Assembly: GCA_905160935.1 (NCBI GenBank)
Contig: CAJHZI010000230.1
Location: forward strand, 124,001-188,000
Source: Enchytraeus crypticus
Taxonomy: Eukaryota > Annelida > Clitellata > Enchytraeida > Enchytraeidae
Direction of reading: 5' to 3'
DNA length: 64,000 bases
The notes under the pieces are model-generated. The model saw only the letters and a program-made list of their open reading frames with translations. It was not told the origin of the DNA and did no database searches. Of the stretch, positions 21,766 to 33,063 are shown one piece after another. Within the stretch, counting starts at the first letter, position 1, and each line of letters begins with the position of its first letter. The translations under genes were made by a program, and so were the position numbers.

Positions 21766-21965
21766 ACACACTGAAAACAACTGACAACAACTGACTCATT
21801 GACTCATTGATACTGACTGACTGATAGACTGACAACAACTAACAACAACTGACTCATCGACTCACTGATAGTGACTGACTGATTGACTGACAACAACTGA
21901 CAACAACTGACTCATTGACTTAATGACACTGACTGACTGATTAACTGACAGACTGACAGACATTA
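21766..21965. repeat. Imperfect CTGACAACAACTGACT repeats
   Basis: Irregular tandem repetition of GACTGACAACAACTGAC and ACTCATTGACTCATTGA. Low complexity, no gene. Confidence 0.8.
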
Positions 21966-22749
21966 TTGACTCACTGATAGTAACTGTCAGACAAAATGGC
22001 AAACAACTGTTTTTTGTTTGTAGGAGGCGACTAACGCAGATACGGCAGTGGTAAGATTGGGAGCTACAAGAAATGAGTTCGGGTTTTCAGACTAATTGGT
22101 TGCTATAGTATATTCCAGAGTTGCAGAGGTCTAACTGGTACATCGGTTGTGAAATTTATTACTTGATAATATTTTCAAACATCTGCTAACGTTTTCTTCC
22201 TTATTTCCACTAATTACAAGTAAGTTGCTCCATCTAGTGAGTGAAATGATTTATGACAATCCAAGATTAGCTCAGTCTTGACGTTCTACATGCAGCCTAA
22301 TTTTGAAAAATAAATTAGTAAATTTCTATAATAGTGTAATAAAATTTTAACTTTAGTAACCTCACAAAAATATGTGTGCAAGTAGATTATTAGTGTAAAA
22401 AATAATATTTATATTTTTTACATTTTTGTGACAGTTATATTGGCATTGACTTAAGCTTCTTAACGTTTAAGAAGCAAACTCATTTACTGCAAACATGAAA
22501 GTTTATTTAGTTCTGTGAAGTTTGCAATCAAAAGGAAATATTAATCAAAATAGTAATTTAATTTACTTGATACCGGGTAATTTTGATTTCTAAGACATTG
22601 ACACAATTGCGAATTAAGCTCAATTGCCCATTGATATCTTAATAGTGTGGGTAAAGTGATATAAGCTTGCTTATCAACGGGTCTATAGTAGTATATAAAC
22701 CAATTTTTCTAATATAATTTATTTGATAATATAATTAATACGTTTCAAC

Positions 22750-22890
22750 ATCATAATCTTCTTCCCTTGTCTCCCAGCTATGGTCGAGATAAGAATTGAT
22801 TTTAAACTTTGGTATTTATTTTAGAAAATTTTGTAGATATATTTTGAAACAAGGCGCTCGCCAACCGAATTCCCTCTCTGACGTTGGTTA
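22750..22890 (-). mobile_element. SINE-like family B, diverged 3' part
   Basis: Reverse-complement match: CTTCCCTTGTCTCCCAGCTA, ATTTTGTAGATATATTTTGA, GGCGCTCGCCAACCGAATTC. It is older than the copies at 1.2 and 62.5 kb. Confidence 0.6.
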
Positions 22891-22919
22891 ACATAATTAA
22901 TACGTTTAAAACTAAAAAT

Positions 22920-23695
22920 TATACTACTGGTCTAATTGACCTTTTCAATTTCTTAACTATAGCCTGCGATATTTTAAAAAGCTGCAGTTCTTTCTGTAGA
23001 CACTGCGTAGCTACCAGCTGCTTCAATTCGATTATTATCGTTCTTTTTATTTTACGCAAAAAGAAAATAATGAAAACAATCGATGTCTTGCAAGTTATCG
23101 CGGGTTTGAATAGAACTGTTATGATTGGCAGGGCTTTGGACACGCCCTATCCTGCTCAGGTGTTCTCTATCGCACAATCGCGAACATGAATGTCGTAGAA
23201 ATGTCGCCGCGCATTTATCAAATCTCTGACATGATTGACGTTTCTCGTCAATGGCGAGGGGGGATTAATAGGGGCCTGGTACCTGTGTGTAAAATGGGTG
23301 GAAGAAAGCGAATGGTTGGACTCAGACAATCGTCGTAGTCTAAATAGTGCATTACTCGCTCTCGTTTCATGAATTTATTACGTAGTATTTATTATTTATT
23401 ATTATTATATACTATTAAAGACTTTATAACTGTAGCTAACTTCGACTCTCCTGTTATTACCCGGTATATTTTAAAAGTAGTTTGATGTCAAGAGAGCATT
23501 CACGAAATAGGATTCAATGTTTATGCAATGTCGATTGTTTTCGTTCGTTTCTTTTTGCGTAAATTAAAAAGAACGATAATAATCGAATTGAGACAGCTGG
23601 GTAGCTAAGTAGTGACTACAGAAAGAACTGCAGTTTTTTAAAATATCGCAGGCAGTAGTTAAGAAGTTGAAAAGAATCAATTAGACATTCCTAGT
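22920..23695. repeat. Large inverted repeat (~165-bp arms) upstream of SoxB
   Basis: The left arm (~22925-23085) and right arm (~23530-23690) are reverse complements at roughly 85% identity by eye. Shared blocks include GCCTGCGATATTTTAAAAA, CTGCAGTTCTTTCTGTAG, TCAATTCGATTATTATCGTT and TACGCAAAAAGAAA. The ~445-bp centre is GC-richer and single-copy in appearance (GGCGAGGGGGGATTAATAGG). No target duplication is obvious at the outer edges. It could be an old terminal-inverted-repeat transposon or an inverted duplication of a regulatory segment. It ends ~950 bp before the SoxB start codon. Confidence 0.75.
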
Positions 23696-23744
23696 GTAAT
23701 GAATAAAATTAGACGTGACGAACAATCATTAAGATCAGTTGTAG

Positions 23745-23805
23745 TAGACGTCCTTGACATCATCCTTAGCTAAGGAAACGGACGTTAAACCTTAATTAGT
23801 AGTAG
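23745..23805 (+). mobile_element. SINE family D copy
   Basis: GACGTCCTTGACATCATCCT, then GGAAACGGACGTTAAACCTT and a TTAGTAGTAG tail, directly beyond the right arm of the inverted repeat. Confidence 0.65.
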
Positions 23806-24117
23806 TAAATAATTAACAGCTCCAAATTCTACATGTATAAAAAGTTCTTCATAGGATAATTAATATTAGATATCAAGGTAAAAAAATTAAGATTTACAGT
23901 AATTTACAGTTCCCGTGACTGACATTCTGCCGAGGAGAAAACTGACTGTAAACTTGACCTTTAGTCACAGACACCTGCTTGTGAAGCTTTCAGCGTTGCA
24001 AAAACTTCGACATCATTTTTTAATAGATTCTGATAGTTATAGAGTAAATACTTTAGAATGAAATATCTGCCTGGCTCATCGATCCTTACCGACTGCCTGA
24101 GTTAACTCTCTTGAATT

Positions 24118-24370
24118 GGTCTGATTGATTAAATTTGATTAATTATTTCATTGATTTGATGAATAAATCATTGATTGATTGGCTGATTGACTACCCAGAT
24201 CATTGATTGAAGAATGATTGATTGATTATCTGGTCAGTTAGAAGATTAGTTCATGAGTGGGTTTGATCATTCGACAGGCTGAATTGATTGATTATTAATT
24301 AAATGATTGTAAAAATTGATGAAATTATTAATTAAATGATTATAGCAATTGATTAATTAATTTAATGATT
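24118..24370. repeat. Degenerate TGATTGAT/ATTAATTA-rich stretch
   Basis: Repeated TGATTGATTGATT and ATTAATTAAAT words 280-530 bp before the SoxB start codon. TGATTGAT is also the consensus of PBX/HOX-type heterodimers, but the same tetranucleotide repeat is scattered through the window. A decayed microsatellite is the simplest reading. Confidence 0.6.
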
Positions 24371-24537
24371 GATTAGAAAATTCAACATTAAATTAAACAC
24401 TGGATTTAATAAGAGATCCTTAAATAGTTTGGAAAGTATTATTATTTGACACTGAATAACCAATCTCGTAACTTTAGAACCTCACAGCGTATTATACTAA
24501 AATACTCGTCTATTCTCTTGCGTTGACTGTAAAACAA

Positions 24538-24544
24538 TATAAAG
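24538..24544 (+). promoter_or_regulatory. Possible TATA box of SoxB
   Basis: TATAAAG within CAATATAAAGATTG, ~110 bases before the SoxB start codon. It would place transcription start near 24570 and give a short 5' UTR. There is no other support. Confidence 0.3.
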
Positions 24545-24649
24545 ATTGAAACGGACAATTACATTCGGAATTGAAGCTAAACTACATTAATTCAGAACAG
24601 ACTACAATTGCTCAATCGAGCAAAATTCTAAATAGAAAAGATTCTCAAA

Positions 24650-25873
24650 ATGTGGTTGCAGAATTCATACTTGAACGGCGGCCTATGTTCAGAGGAGTAC
24701 ACGACCTCGAGTCTTAGACTACCCACCGGTGAGGACATGATCATCAGAAATGGGTTGGTATTTAACAGGGGTCTGAGACCCGGATCTCCGCAAAACGGGT
24801 TTCAAAGACCCCTCATAGGACAGCAGGCTGGGGGGAGTATCCCCGGGTGCCAAGACCAGGTCCCTTTCTACAGATCTTTCACTTCATCTGCCACACATCT
24901 GCAGCCCCCGGGGCCCCCTCAGTCGCTCAATGGGACCCCCTCGTGCAGGGAAGCCCCTGGTGCGGTGCGGGGAAGTAGTACGGGAATCCGGGGGTCTATA
25001 TCAAATGGGCAGCCGGGAGCTAAAGTGAAGCAGGCTGACCGCATCAAGCGCCCGATGAATGCCTTTATGGTCTGGTCTCGTGGTCAGAGGAGAAAAATGG
25101 CGCAGGAAAATCCAAAAATGCACAATTCCGAGATTTCAAAACGTCTGGGGGCCGACTGGAAGATGCTGAGCGAGGCTGACAAGAGACCGTTCATCGACGA
25201 GGCGAAGAGGCTGAGGGCAAACCACCTCAAGGAGCATCCCAACTACAAATACAGGCCCCGCCGTAAATCAAAAACCCTTCCAGTGCGTAAGGATCGTTTC
25301 CCAATTCCTGGAATAAACCAATTGGGGGTTTCACCGCTTCGGATGCACGACGGAAGGGACTTATTCGGCTACAACAGATATATGATGACTCCGGGAGTGG
25401 ATTCCGCTCAGTATAGATCCACATCCGGGCAGTCCTTGATCGGAAGTCACTTCGGTATTCCCAATCCGGCACAGTACGGATATGGGTTCTCCACTGGATT
25501 AGATCAGAATAGTCATTCCATCCCAAATCCCTACATGAATTCCAACATACATTCAAATTATCCCTACGCGATCCCTCCTTATGATCTTCCTACGAAACTG
25601 GGTAGCACGGAAATCTCTACTCCAGCCTATTCCAGGTACGACAAGCAGCCGGACAGTCCGCTAGGAAGAACAGCTAAACCGGATCCTTCGGAAAGGAATT
25701 CCCCAGACAGGTTTTCACTAATGGGAACTTTCCCAGCGGCTAAGAATTCACATCACAATATGCTGAATCTACAGAATGGGTCGGGTTGGGAGAGAAATCA
25801 TACGAATCATAATTATGATCTTTATCCACAAAACGGAGGGTCGCAGGTCCAAGGTCAGGGTTCGGATAGATAA
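24650..25873 (+). CDS. SoxB-family HMG-box transcription factor
   Basis: A single uninterrupted frame of 407 residues, as expected for SoxB genes, which are usually intronless. SoxB factors bind ACAAT-type DNA in the nucleus and specify neural and early ectodermal fates. The HMG box spans ~130-208, starting [19 protein letters not shown] and continuing [20 protein letters not shown] and [20 protein letters not shown], with [10 protein letters not shown] at its end. [10 protein letters not shown] and [11 protein letters not shown] are diagnostic of group B. The KTL[11 protein letters not shown] that follows is closer to the SoxB1 (Sox1/2/3) flank than to the KNLLKKDRY of Sox14/21, so I lean to SoxB1. 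The N-terminus before the box is unusually long (~129 residues; vertebrate SoxB1 proteins have ~40-50) and rich in Gly, Pro and Ser. The C-terminal ~200 residues are Tyr-, Asn- and Pro-rich. The start context (CTCAAAATG) is good. Confidence 0.95.
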   Translation: MWLQNSYLNGGLCSEEYTTSSLRLPTGEDMIIRNGLVFNRGLRPGSPQNGFQRPLIGQQAGGSIPGCQDQVPFYRSFTSSATHLQPPGPPQSLNGTPSCREAPGAVRGSSTGIRGSISNGQPGAKVKQADRIKRPMNAFMVWSRGQRRKMAQENPKMHNSEISKRLGADWKMLSEADKRPFIDEAKRLRANHLKEHPNYKYRPRRKSKTLPVRKDRFPIPGINQLGVSPLRMHDGRDLFGYNRYMMTPGVDSAQYRSTSGQSLIGSHFGIPNPAQYGYGFSTGLDQNSHSIPNPYMNSNIHSNYPYAIPPYDLPTKLGSTEISTPAYSRYDKQPDSPLGRTAKPDPSERNSPDRFSLMGTFPAAKNSHHNMLNLQNGSGWERNHTNHNYDLYPQNGGSQVQGQGSDR

Positions 25874-27360
25874 ACGAAGAGAGACTCTCAGGTCAAACCG
25901 TAACAGGCCAGGTTTTGTTGACGAAACTCACTAAATAGTTTTGATTAGAGATAAATTTAATAATTGATAGCGACATCTATATCATCTTGGAGCTTATTCC
26001 GTTGATTTGCTATCCGTAACCTCGGATTGGTGATCCATGGGCGTAGTGAACTAGTAACAAGCTCACATATAGTGCTAGAGGTTGTTGACCTTTCGGTTTT
26101 TGCTTCTTAACTAACAGCTAGACATTGAGCTGGATTAAACTAGCGTTTAAAGAATTAAATTACGTTATTTTCATGAATAGGCCTAGTTAGTTTACTTACC
26201 GTAGGTTAAGTCAAACCGAAAATCAGGAGAGTAAAATGTTGCATATTTCGACTACTGGGGGTCAGAGTATAAATTCATATGAAATTTGTGCTGGTTCATT
26301 AAATCGAAAGAAATGTCAAAGATTAAGAAACTGAACTATACTGATATCGCATTGTGCAGTTTTGTTTTAGCCTCCATAGAATCACATAGTGCTAGGCCTT
26401 CCTCATGATAGCTAGACACCGAGATAGTTTTCCAAATTTTCACTTGTATTTGCTTGACTTTTGCTAAGATAATAATGTAGCAGTCATTGCTTAGTGAAAC
26501 TGTTATCTGATGAGAACTGAATATGTTAAAATCTCTGTTAAACCATATACATGTAAGTGCATATTTTGGCAGATTGTTTTGCTCTATAAGAGGCCTATCT
26601 AAGTGTCTTCTTGCCACCGAATCTAACAGAAATCGAAGAAAAATCTAAACAATTTACACTTCAATAAAATTAAAGCTTTTGCTTTAATTTGTTTATTATT
26701 CGGATATTTAAAACATTTATGTAACTAGATATGAATCAATTTATTTTAATGAAAATGAGTGCTAGAATTAAAAACTAGATACTGATAAACCAAACTTTAG
26801 CTTCACTGTTAATAGTAAAGCCCATGAAGGAAGGACCTGTCTATCGGTGAGGAAAAAGTCTAAGATTAGCTTGGATATTGAATTGATAAGCTTTTAAATC
26901 GGTTCTATTTCCCAGAATTTATATTAATATAAATTTTCTAATTTAATTAATATTATTAATATAAATTTTTTAAAGCTAATCGTTTACTTAATTTTTATAA
27001 TCTACAGTTTATGAAAATCTTTATTAATAACAATATTAATAATATTATTTAACATTGCATGTGAATCTTAACTAACCTTTGCGTTTTGAGTTACGACATA
27101 ATATAATGAAATGCAATAATCTTTTTAACTTCAATGATAATTAACCAACATTTAATGATATTTAAAGCAATTTAAAGTTACTATATCAACGTTGACAGTA
27201 AATTAACGAATTTAGAAGTAAAAATTGACGGAGACTCAAAACTTCCTTTTTTAAACTTATAATATAAATATACAGATATTAATAAGTAGAACAAAATATA
27301 GATGTAGTTTCTATTTAGACTATCTATTACAAGGGTAAACGCAAAAAGCGAAGCTGGAAG
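25874..27360. other. SoxB 3' UTR and downstream DNA
   Basis: No further exon is visible. The minus-strand ORF at 26336-26617 has no domain character. A candidate poly(A) signal for SoxB is at 26663. Confidence 0.45.
26663..26668 (+). terminator. Candidate polyadenylation signal of SoxB
   Basis: AATAAA ~790 bases after the SoxB stop codon in AT-rich DNA. Plausible in distance but not unique enough to be certain. Confidence 0.35.
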
Positions 27361-27364
27361 GTAA

Positions 27365-27505
27365 ACCTAATGTTTACAATTAGTTTCCTCACTCGAACGC
27401 GATGTCAGTCACGGGTGAGCCAAGATTTGAACCCCGCACCATACTGATCCGCGGTCGAGTATCTTACCGACATTGCCAATGGCTCCAACCAGCGGCGTTA
27501 ATGCG
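27365..27505 (-). mobile_element. tRNA-derived SINE
   Basis: Reverse complement shows a tRNA-like head (GGCAATGTCGGTAAGATACT, CGACCGCGGATCAGTATGG), B-box GGTTCAAATCT-type, and core TGACTGACATCGCGTTCGAG. Confidence 0.8.
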
Positions 27506-30209
27506 GAATGATAGGCTCAAAACGCGTATTTCTAATAAAAGTCAGCTGCGGCACACAACGACGAGAAATTTATCGATCAGAGAGAATTGACTCCAATCTT
27601 TAAACTAACATTTGCATACCTTATGAACAAGAGCTTAGAAACTATCTAGGCCTTGGATAGTTTTCAATTGCATTCCTCTACAGGCAGGTTGGTGTTTAAT
27701 ACTTGCAATAAGTTACTTGGCTTCCTGAAAGTAAAGTTAGCGTATTGACATTACAGTCAAGTTTTTCTATCATTGTGTAAATTAGAATCTATATATCTTA
27801 GCGATACTAATAAAATACATGAATTTGTTTATTAATTTTAACTTAATTCTTTGATGTGACTTAACGTTCCAACCAAATATTCAGATTTACAAATTTAACC
27901 TCTCTGCCAATTGAAAAACTATCGTCCCCAGTATCCCATTGTATAACTTATGTGTTACTAAATTAAAAATTCTAATTAATTTTACGAGATGCTTCAATGG
28001 TTTTAGGTTTGTACATTATTTACATCGGATAATGAAAATCCGATAATGGCAGATTAAATGGGTGATTTAAAAATACTTGCGATGATTTTAATAAATGAGC
28101 CCCATCGATAAATCAGTGGCATATAGCCATATGCAAGGTCACGTAAAAGACTTTTCTAGTTCTAGAATATTTATGTCATAAAAAATTAAGTTGATAGAGA
28201 CCTTGAAAAGACAGTCAATCTAGACAATGTTTAAAGTTTCTTACACTTCCTAAACTATAAACTAAATCCTTCAAACATGGCTGAATTATAGGATAGTTTT
28301 TAGTAAACTTAAGAGTTGTGAAAATTGTTGAGATTAAAAGCTTCTTGTTTTAGATTTACTTTGTTGTCTTATAAATTACGATGATGTATTTTGAATGTGT
28401 CGATTGTATAGAAATTATCCAGGTGTAAGTAAGAGCGCCGTACTCTCAAAGCTTAATACAATGAATTGTAGAATTCCAGAAGCTTGAGCAAACAGTAACT
28501 TAACCCTTTCTCACACCCTGATAATAAAAACTAAGCGGTCAATACTTACAATCGTTTTAAAGGATAGACTTACTTAATAGTTGGTATAAAATATAAAATA
28601 CTGAGGTTAAAAATTAAAGATTATATATAAGCTACAACAGTCAAGCTCTGGACACCCTAACTTGCAGTGTCATATAATATCAGAATGAAGTCAAAGGATT
28701 AGCGGACAGGTATAGATCATATCAGTTCTGGGACATGACATTCAGATAAAGGGCAAAATGATTACGAATGAGAGAGAGAGAGAGAGAGAGATTTAAACGT
28801 TTAAAATGTTTAAAATTTGTAGGGATTATCTGATACAATATAATTGTTATTAAAGCGTTGAAGACAAAATAACTGTAAATGTTTGTTTTGTTGATGGTTC
28901 AACCTTACAATAAAATGATATATGTGATTTCATTGTATGATCTATTTTAAAATATCATTTTATAATATCCAAAATCATTGACATGTATACATGTAAATTA
29001 TGCAACATAATTAACTCATACAAAGTTTAATATAAATCGGTATAGAGGTACTATGGCGTTCAAACACTGCGTAGTAAGAAGCGACAAATTCTGAAATCAG
29101 GCGAATGGAAACTAATTCAGAAAACAAGCTACAAACTAAATTATTCCTAACACTGGGTTAGCTTATCTGATAGTGTCAGCGTCTTGATCGATGGAGTGCT
29201 CCTTAGTGCATATGAGGAAATCCGTAATAATAAGCTGGATTAAGGTCATTTCCACTAGTATTTTGTACAGTACTACAAGAAAGAGATAGACAGAGAGATA
29301 GCGAGAGATAGGTAGAAAGAGATAGAGAGGGAGAGAGAGAGAGAGAGAGAAAGAGAAAGAACTTGCATTGCTAGTTCGATCTCTTATCACAAGAATATAT
29401 AAGTATTACAAGTATATATAGAAAGTATAGGTATTTGGGTATAGTAAATATATGGGTATAAAAATTAGTCTAACGGCTTAAGAGACTAATTATTATACCC
29501 GTTTATATAGTTAGACCGATTAGTCTAACGGCTTAAGAGTCCAGTTATCTACTAATTATTACCTTCAACTGGAATGGCATTGTTTTATCGCACTCGAGCC
29601 CAAAACACTTCATTTATTAATCTAAACTACTTTCCTTTTTCAACTGCACATAAACTACCGGTACCGTAGAATTATTGAGAGAGAAAAGTGTTAAGAGCCA
29701 ATATTTAACTTTCTGCTGAGGATTTCAGACGCATTACAGCCACATCGCTAAGTCATCGTGGCTTAACCCTTTTCGCAGCCGCTCCACGAACCTTGGATTT
29801 AATATAGGGTACAGAGCTTGCACTCAGACATATTGTAGTTTTGTACATAATCATAAATGAGGAGAGATTTGAGAAATGCTAATTATACGTCATACACAAT
29901 ATGGCGTATTCTACACATTAATTGCTTCAAAAAAGTTTATAATTTTAACGATAAATGGTTTGAAGACGGAGGCGGAGGTTAAAGTATTTGATTTTAGAAT
30001 TTTGAAGCTGCTAAAGTGCAGTACCCTCTATATTGTGCGATATTATATTCATTATTGTATAATTCTATTATAATTATTAAATTACTTGTAATTAACATTT
30101 CTCACATCTCTCCTCATTTATTATCAAGTACGTCACTAGCCAAATTGTATTTCAATGCAGAAATTTTTAAAGTAGAAGAGGAGTTCAGATCGTATTTATA
30201 GATATCTTC
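27506..30209. other. Gene-free AT-rich intergenic DNA
   Basis: Contains (AG)n runs (28770-28792, 29320-29352) and a ~32-bp direct duplication near 29470-29540 (GTCTAACGGCTTAAGAG). ORFs are short and random-looking. Confidence 0.5.
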
Positions 30210-30352
30210 TTCTGGCTGGAGGAGCCAGTGGCGATGTCGGTAAGAAACTGGATCGCGAATCAGTATATGCGACGTTCAAATCATGGGTTCGTCCGTCACT
30301 AACATCGCTCTCCAGCGAGGAAACTGACGTTAACATTGGCTTTACCAGCTCT
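30210..30352 (+). mobile_element. tRNA-derived SINE
   Basis: GGAGCCAGTGGCGATGTCGG, ACGTTCAAATCATGGGTTCG, then GTCACTAACATCGCTCTCCA and GAAACTGACGTTAACATTGG. Near-complete copy. Confidence 0.8.
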
Positions 30353-30885
30353 TCTCTATAATAATATAATTAAACTACTCACTCAAAATACAGAAAAAGA
30401 TTGTTCAGTTTACGCAAACTGTTAATTAACTTAAACATCAATTCCTTATTAGCTTTGACAATCTGAGAACGAGGAAAATGCATCATAACGACGCGATTGT
30501 TCCATCGTGCGAATATAAAATCTTAGTCAAGTTCTTACTCATAATCGTTGACCTTTTCACACCTCCGTTGATCAACGACTATTTGATAATTATTGATGAG
30601 TTGATCTCTCAAACAGGCGCAGATTTGAATCAGGCACGTCTAAGTAAACAGTTATTGCAGTGCTATCAAGTTGTAGAGATAAAAGAACAATTTAAGCATA
30701 TAAAATTTCATAAAGGTATGTTTAGTACTAATACCTGGGTGGTCATTGTTTGATTGCCCTCATCTTTGAATAGCTTCGTGGTCAAACATTGTCAAAGATT
30801 AACCCCTAATAATGACCTCAAATATACTGACCCTTGACCTTTAACTGAATTTCCAGGTATGATTATGCATGTACATGTATATACA
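30353..30885. other. Gene-free DNA with a featureless ORF
   Basis: A 91-codon ORF (30478-30753) has no recognisable domain, signal peptide or splice support. I do not call it a gene. Confidence 0.4.
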
Positions 30886-30887
30886 TA

Positions 30888-30891
30888 TACA

Positions 30892-30941
<50 letters not shown>

Positions 30942-30963
30942 CATATATATATGTATATATATA

Positions 30964-31002
<39 letters not shown>

Positions 31003-31036
31003 ATTTTAATATATATGTAATTATAATTATAATATA

Positions 31037-31090
<54 letters not shown>
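30888..31090. repeat. (AT)n microsatellite complex
   Basis: Long TA/AT dinucleotide runs with short interruptions. They create long YIYIYI-type reading frames of no coding value. Confidence 0.97.
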
Positions 31091-31094
<4 letters not shown>

Positions 31095-31182
31095 TACATG
31101 TATAACCCAAGGTAATATCAATAGATGCATAGATCAATGAAATTAAAAAATTATAATTTATAATTTCTTTGGATTTTCTTAG

Positions 31183-31322
31183 CGGCGCACTGGGTCAGGA
31201 AGCACAGATGCTTGTTTAAAACCTATTTCCTCCTTCATCTCCATGGTTATTAGTAATCGTTGCCTTTTGATGGCGCATAAATTATAGCCGGCGCCGATTT
31301 AAGAATAACCTTCCAACAAATT
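31183..31322 (-). mobile_element. 5S-SINE, 3' half only
   Basis: Reverse complement matches the unique body of the 15.0-kb SINE: AATCGGCGCCGGCTATAATT, AGGCAACGATTACTAATAAC, CATCTGTGCTTCCTGACCCA. The 5S-like head is missing, so this is a 5'-truncated retroposon. Confidence 0.75.
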
Positions 31323-31334
31323 ACAAGTTTATAT

Positions 31335-31630
31335 TAGATTTAAATAGAGGCAGAGGCAGACCGAGATTTGGAATGTTAGATGATATAAAAATCCACTCAT
31401 ATTTGGACAGGAAGATGAAAACGGAAGATAGTAATAATACGCTTATGCTATGTGTTCTTGGCACATGTTAGTGCTTTCGTGGCCTTTTTACTTAATCTCC
31501 ATGTATTCATGGTGCACGATTTTACAGAAGTGAAGTTAACGTGATTCAATTCAATTCAATTTAATAGAGAAGAGTGGAGGCGTTATATACCATGGACCTG
31601 CCAGTAGGCAGTGCACTAAGAGAAAGAGAT
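31335..31630 (+). mobile_element. LINE family C 3' end, split by an insertion
   Basis: The left part (GGCAGAGGCAGACCGAGATT, CCACTCATATTTGGACAGGA) and the right part (AGAGAAGAGTGGAGGCGTTA, CATGGACCTGCCAGTAGGCA) are consecutive in other copies. Here ~130 bp of unrelated sequence (~31430-31563) separates them. That insert ends near a CAATTCAATT repeat. Confidence 0.65.
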
Positions 31631-31639
31631 TGTTTTAAC

Positions 31640-33022
31640 ATATCAGGTCATTGATCAGCAGAGATGTCTGATAAAGAAGAGGCCTAATATCTCAGGTTCG
31701 TTTCTCAGTTAGACCGTTTCAGATAGTATTCTTTCAAGACTAAGTGTATCATAATTTACAAACATAACTTAATACATGATAGAACGCAACTAAATGGCCC
31801 TTTGTAATGATGTTTAGCTCAATTTATGATGCGCACTCTAACATTTAACAATTCCCTTCATCAACTACTGAGCCATGAAAAAACTGTTTAAATGTTTTAG
31901 CATACACTCATATATGTGATATGACGATGATGCGATTAGACATCTGAGGCCAATTATTCTCAATTAACATACTAATCAATTACGACTAAAACGGACAAAG
32001 CTTTCAAATCATAGAGCGTGAGGAAGGAGAATACGGCAACATGTAACATTATGCCTAGCGTAGCATCGCTGTAGCATTGATAACGTAACAGTTTGAGACG
32101 TTCAAGTCTATTCAGGGGCTCTCACGAGTAGCTGGGGATCACTAGGCACTATGCTTCGTTGAATGGGGCTTGAACCCACTCGAGGCGAGACGAGTTTGTT
32201 TCTGGCCGACGTGTTGAAAGAAAGCCGACAACCGTATTGCTTCTACTTCATTTGCTACATACAGAACGCTCTGTTACTGCATTGTGCAACTGCAAAACCT
32301 GTCAACTGACATCCGTACAGCTAGAAATTCAACAAAGAAGACGTCATGCAACAATTGGAAATAAAATATCGCTGAAATAAGTGTTAAGGAATAAGCCGTT
32401 AGATTAAACACTGATTCTGTAATAAACGATGGTAATGCAGTTATGAAAAGTCTTGACAATTCAGTTGGCATATTTAAGCTAGTATACTATAGCAGTATCT
32501 ACGCGTAGTCGCTTAACACTTCAATTAGCATAGTTTAGGCTAGCGTGCCTTAGCATTGTCTACAGGTAGATTAACCAATTTTGCTTTCTATCTCTATTAA
32601 GTCTGGATGTCAGTTGACACTGCTGAATAAACCGCACGTACACTGTACGTGTTATAATAGAGGAAGACTGTGAAGCTAAGAAAAGGAAAATTAAAATTAA
32701 ATGAAAAGTCATACAATTCTCAAGCCACTCGCTATATTATTAATTCAAATAGACCCGTCATATGCAATAAACGTTTTTTGAATCAGCGCTTTGTATTTAG
32801 CCTAAAACCAGATAATATATAGCTAGTCTTGAACCAGTAGTCTGTCAGAACATAGGACAGAGAGCGAGAGATAGAGAGAGAGCGAGAGAGAGAGATAGAG
32901 AGAGAGCGAGAGAGAGATATATATAGAGAAAGAAGAGGAAGAGAGAGATATATATATAGATAGATAGAGATAGAGAGAGAGAGAGAGAGAGAGATTGAGA
33001 AAAGGGGAGAGATATTGAGAGG

Positions 33023-33063
<41 letters not shown>

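Noticed and set aside
30478-30753. 91-codon plus-strand ORF
   Set aside because: No homology, domain, signal peptide or splice context; length is within chance for this composition.
30792-31130. 112-codon minus-strand ORF rich in YIYIYI
   Set aside because: Direct translation of an (AT)n microsatellite; the same kind of frame occurs at 35849-36065 and 51605-51910.
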